Positions 5,906 through 5,989 of a DNA stretch of 5,989 nt are shown here, one piece after another. The notes beneath the pieces are model-generated. The model was given only the letters and a program-made list of their open reading frames with translations. It was not told where the DNA came from and ran no database searches. Source of the DNA: Patescibacteria group bacterium (GTDB lineage: Bacteria > Patescibacteriota > Patescibacteriia > UBA1558 > S5-K13); contig JAQVMR010000060.1 of assembly GCA_028703545.1 (NCBI GenBank), positions 1 to 5,989 on the forward strand, given 5' to 3'. Position numbers and translations under genes: made by a program. Each line of letters begins with the position of its first letter. Position 1 is the first letter of the stretch.

Positions 5906-5989
5906 ATGGATAATAATCAAGAAATAAAGCAACTTTTGGAAGAAAATTTGAGAATAAATCAAGAAATTCTATCTTTATGTGAAAAAATA
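5906..5989 (+). CDS. Start of an unidentified ORF, cut by the window edge
   Basis: ATG 5906 lies 1 nt after the nrdR stop and opens 28 codons that run off the window without a stop. The visible peptide (MDNNQEIKQLLEEN, then LRINQEILSLCEKI) is hydrophilic, with a heptad-like pattern of Ile/Leu, suggesting an N-terminal coiled coil or amphipathic helix. The tight spacing implies it belongs to the ftsA-ftsZ-nrdR transcript. I do not recognise a named family with confidence. Short proteins with such a helix followed by one TM segment are my guess for what follows (inference). Confidence 0.6.
   Translation, partial: MDNNQEIKQLLEENLRINQEILSLCEKI

Overview
This 6 kb window is AT-rich, tightly packed and entirely plus-strand. 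Its core housekeeping genes read intact in the standard code: UGA is a genuine stop, ending ftsZ directly after its conserved C-terminal peptide. Several traits suggest a Patescibacteria/CPR-type genome (inference from gene content and style, not proven): small proteins, strong A/T codon bias, few Shine-Dalgarno (SD) sequences, GspG-like and thrombospondin type-3-like surface proteins, and a compact ybeY-dgkA-ftsA-ftsZ-nrdR block. A lineage below that level cannot be named from the sequence alone.

Left part (1-2072): a short A/T leader with a 7-bp tandem repeat is followed by two tandem paralogous genes. Both encode acidic DxDxDG calcium-binding-type repeats followed by the same C-terminal domain of about 125 residues. 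The second is a complete membrane-anchored protein: TM segment, pseudopilin-like domain, Asn/Asp/Glu linker, degenerate repeats, C-terminal domain. The first lacks any membrane or signal segment and has no ordinary start codon before its repeats. One missing A near position 61 would explain this.

Middle (2074-2869): ybeY (rRNA-maturation endoribonuclease) begins 1 nt after the surface-protein gene and overlaps dgkA (lipid kinase family) by 11 nt. The DgkA has Asn where the family has a catalytically important Asp.

Right part (2860-5989): a strong sigma70-type promoter at the end of dgkA precedes ftsA, which is followed by ftsZ (Z-ring), nrdR (regulator of ribonucleotide reductase, overlapping ftsZ by 4 nt) and the start of an unidentified coiled-coil-like ORF cut by the window edge. 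FtsA recruits FtsZ to the membrane through its C-terminal helix and the FtsZ C-terminal peptide, both present here. The tight ftsZ-nrdR junction implies that division and dNTP-supply control share a transcript. FtsA also has an atypical phosphate-2 motif.

I found no RNA genes, CRISPR arrays, insertion sequences or convincing terminators, and no intergenic stretch above about 50 nt. Most of the window is ordinary core genome. The unusual signals are the broken or odd paralog, the internal SD start, and the active-site deviations in DgkA and FtsA.
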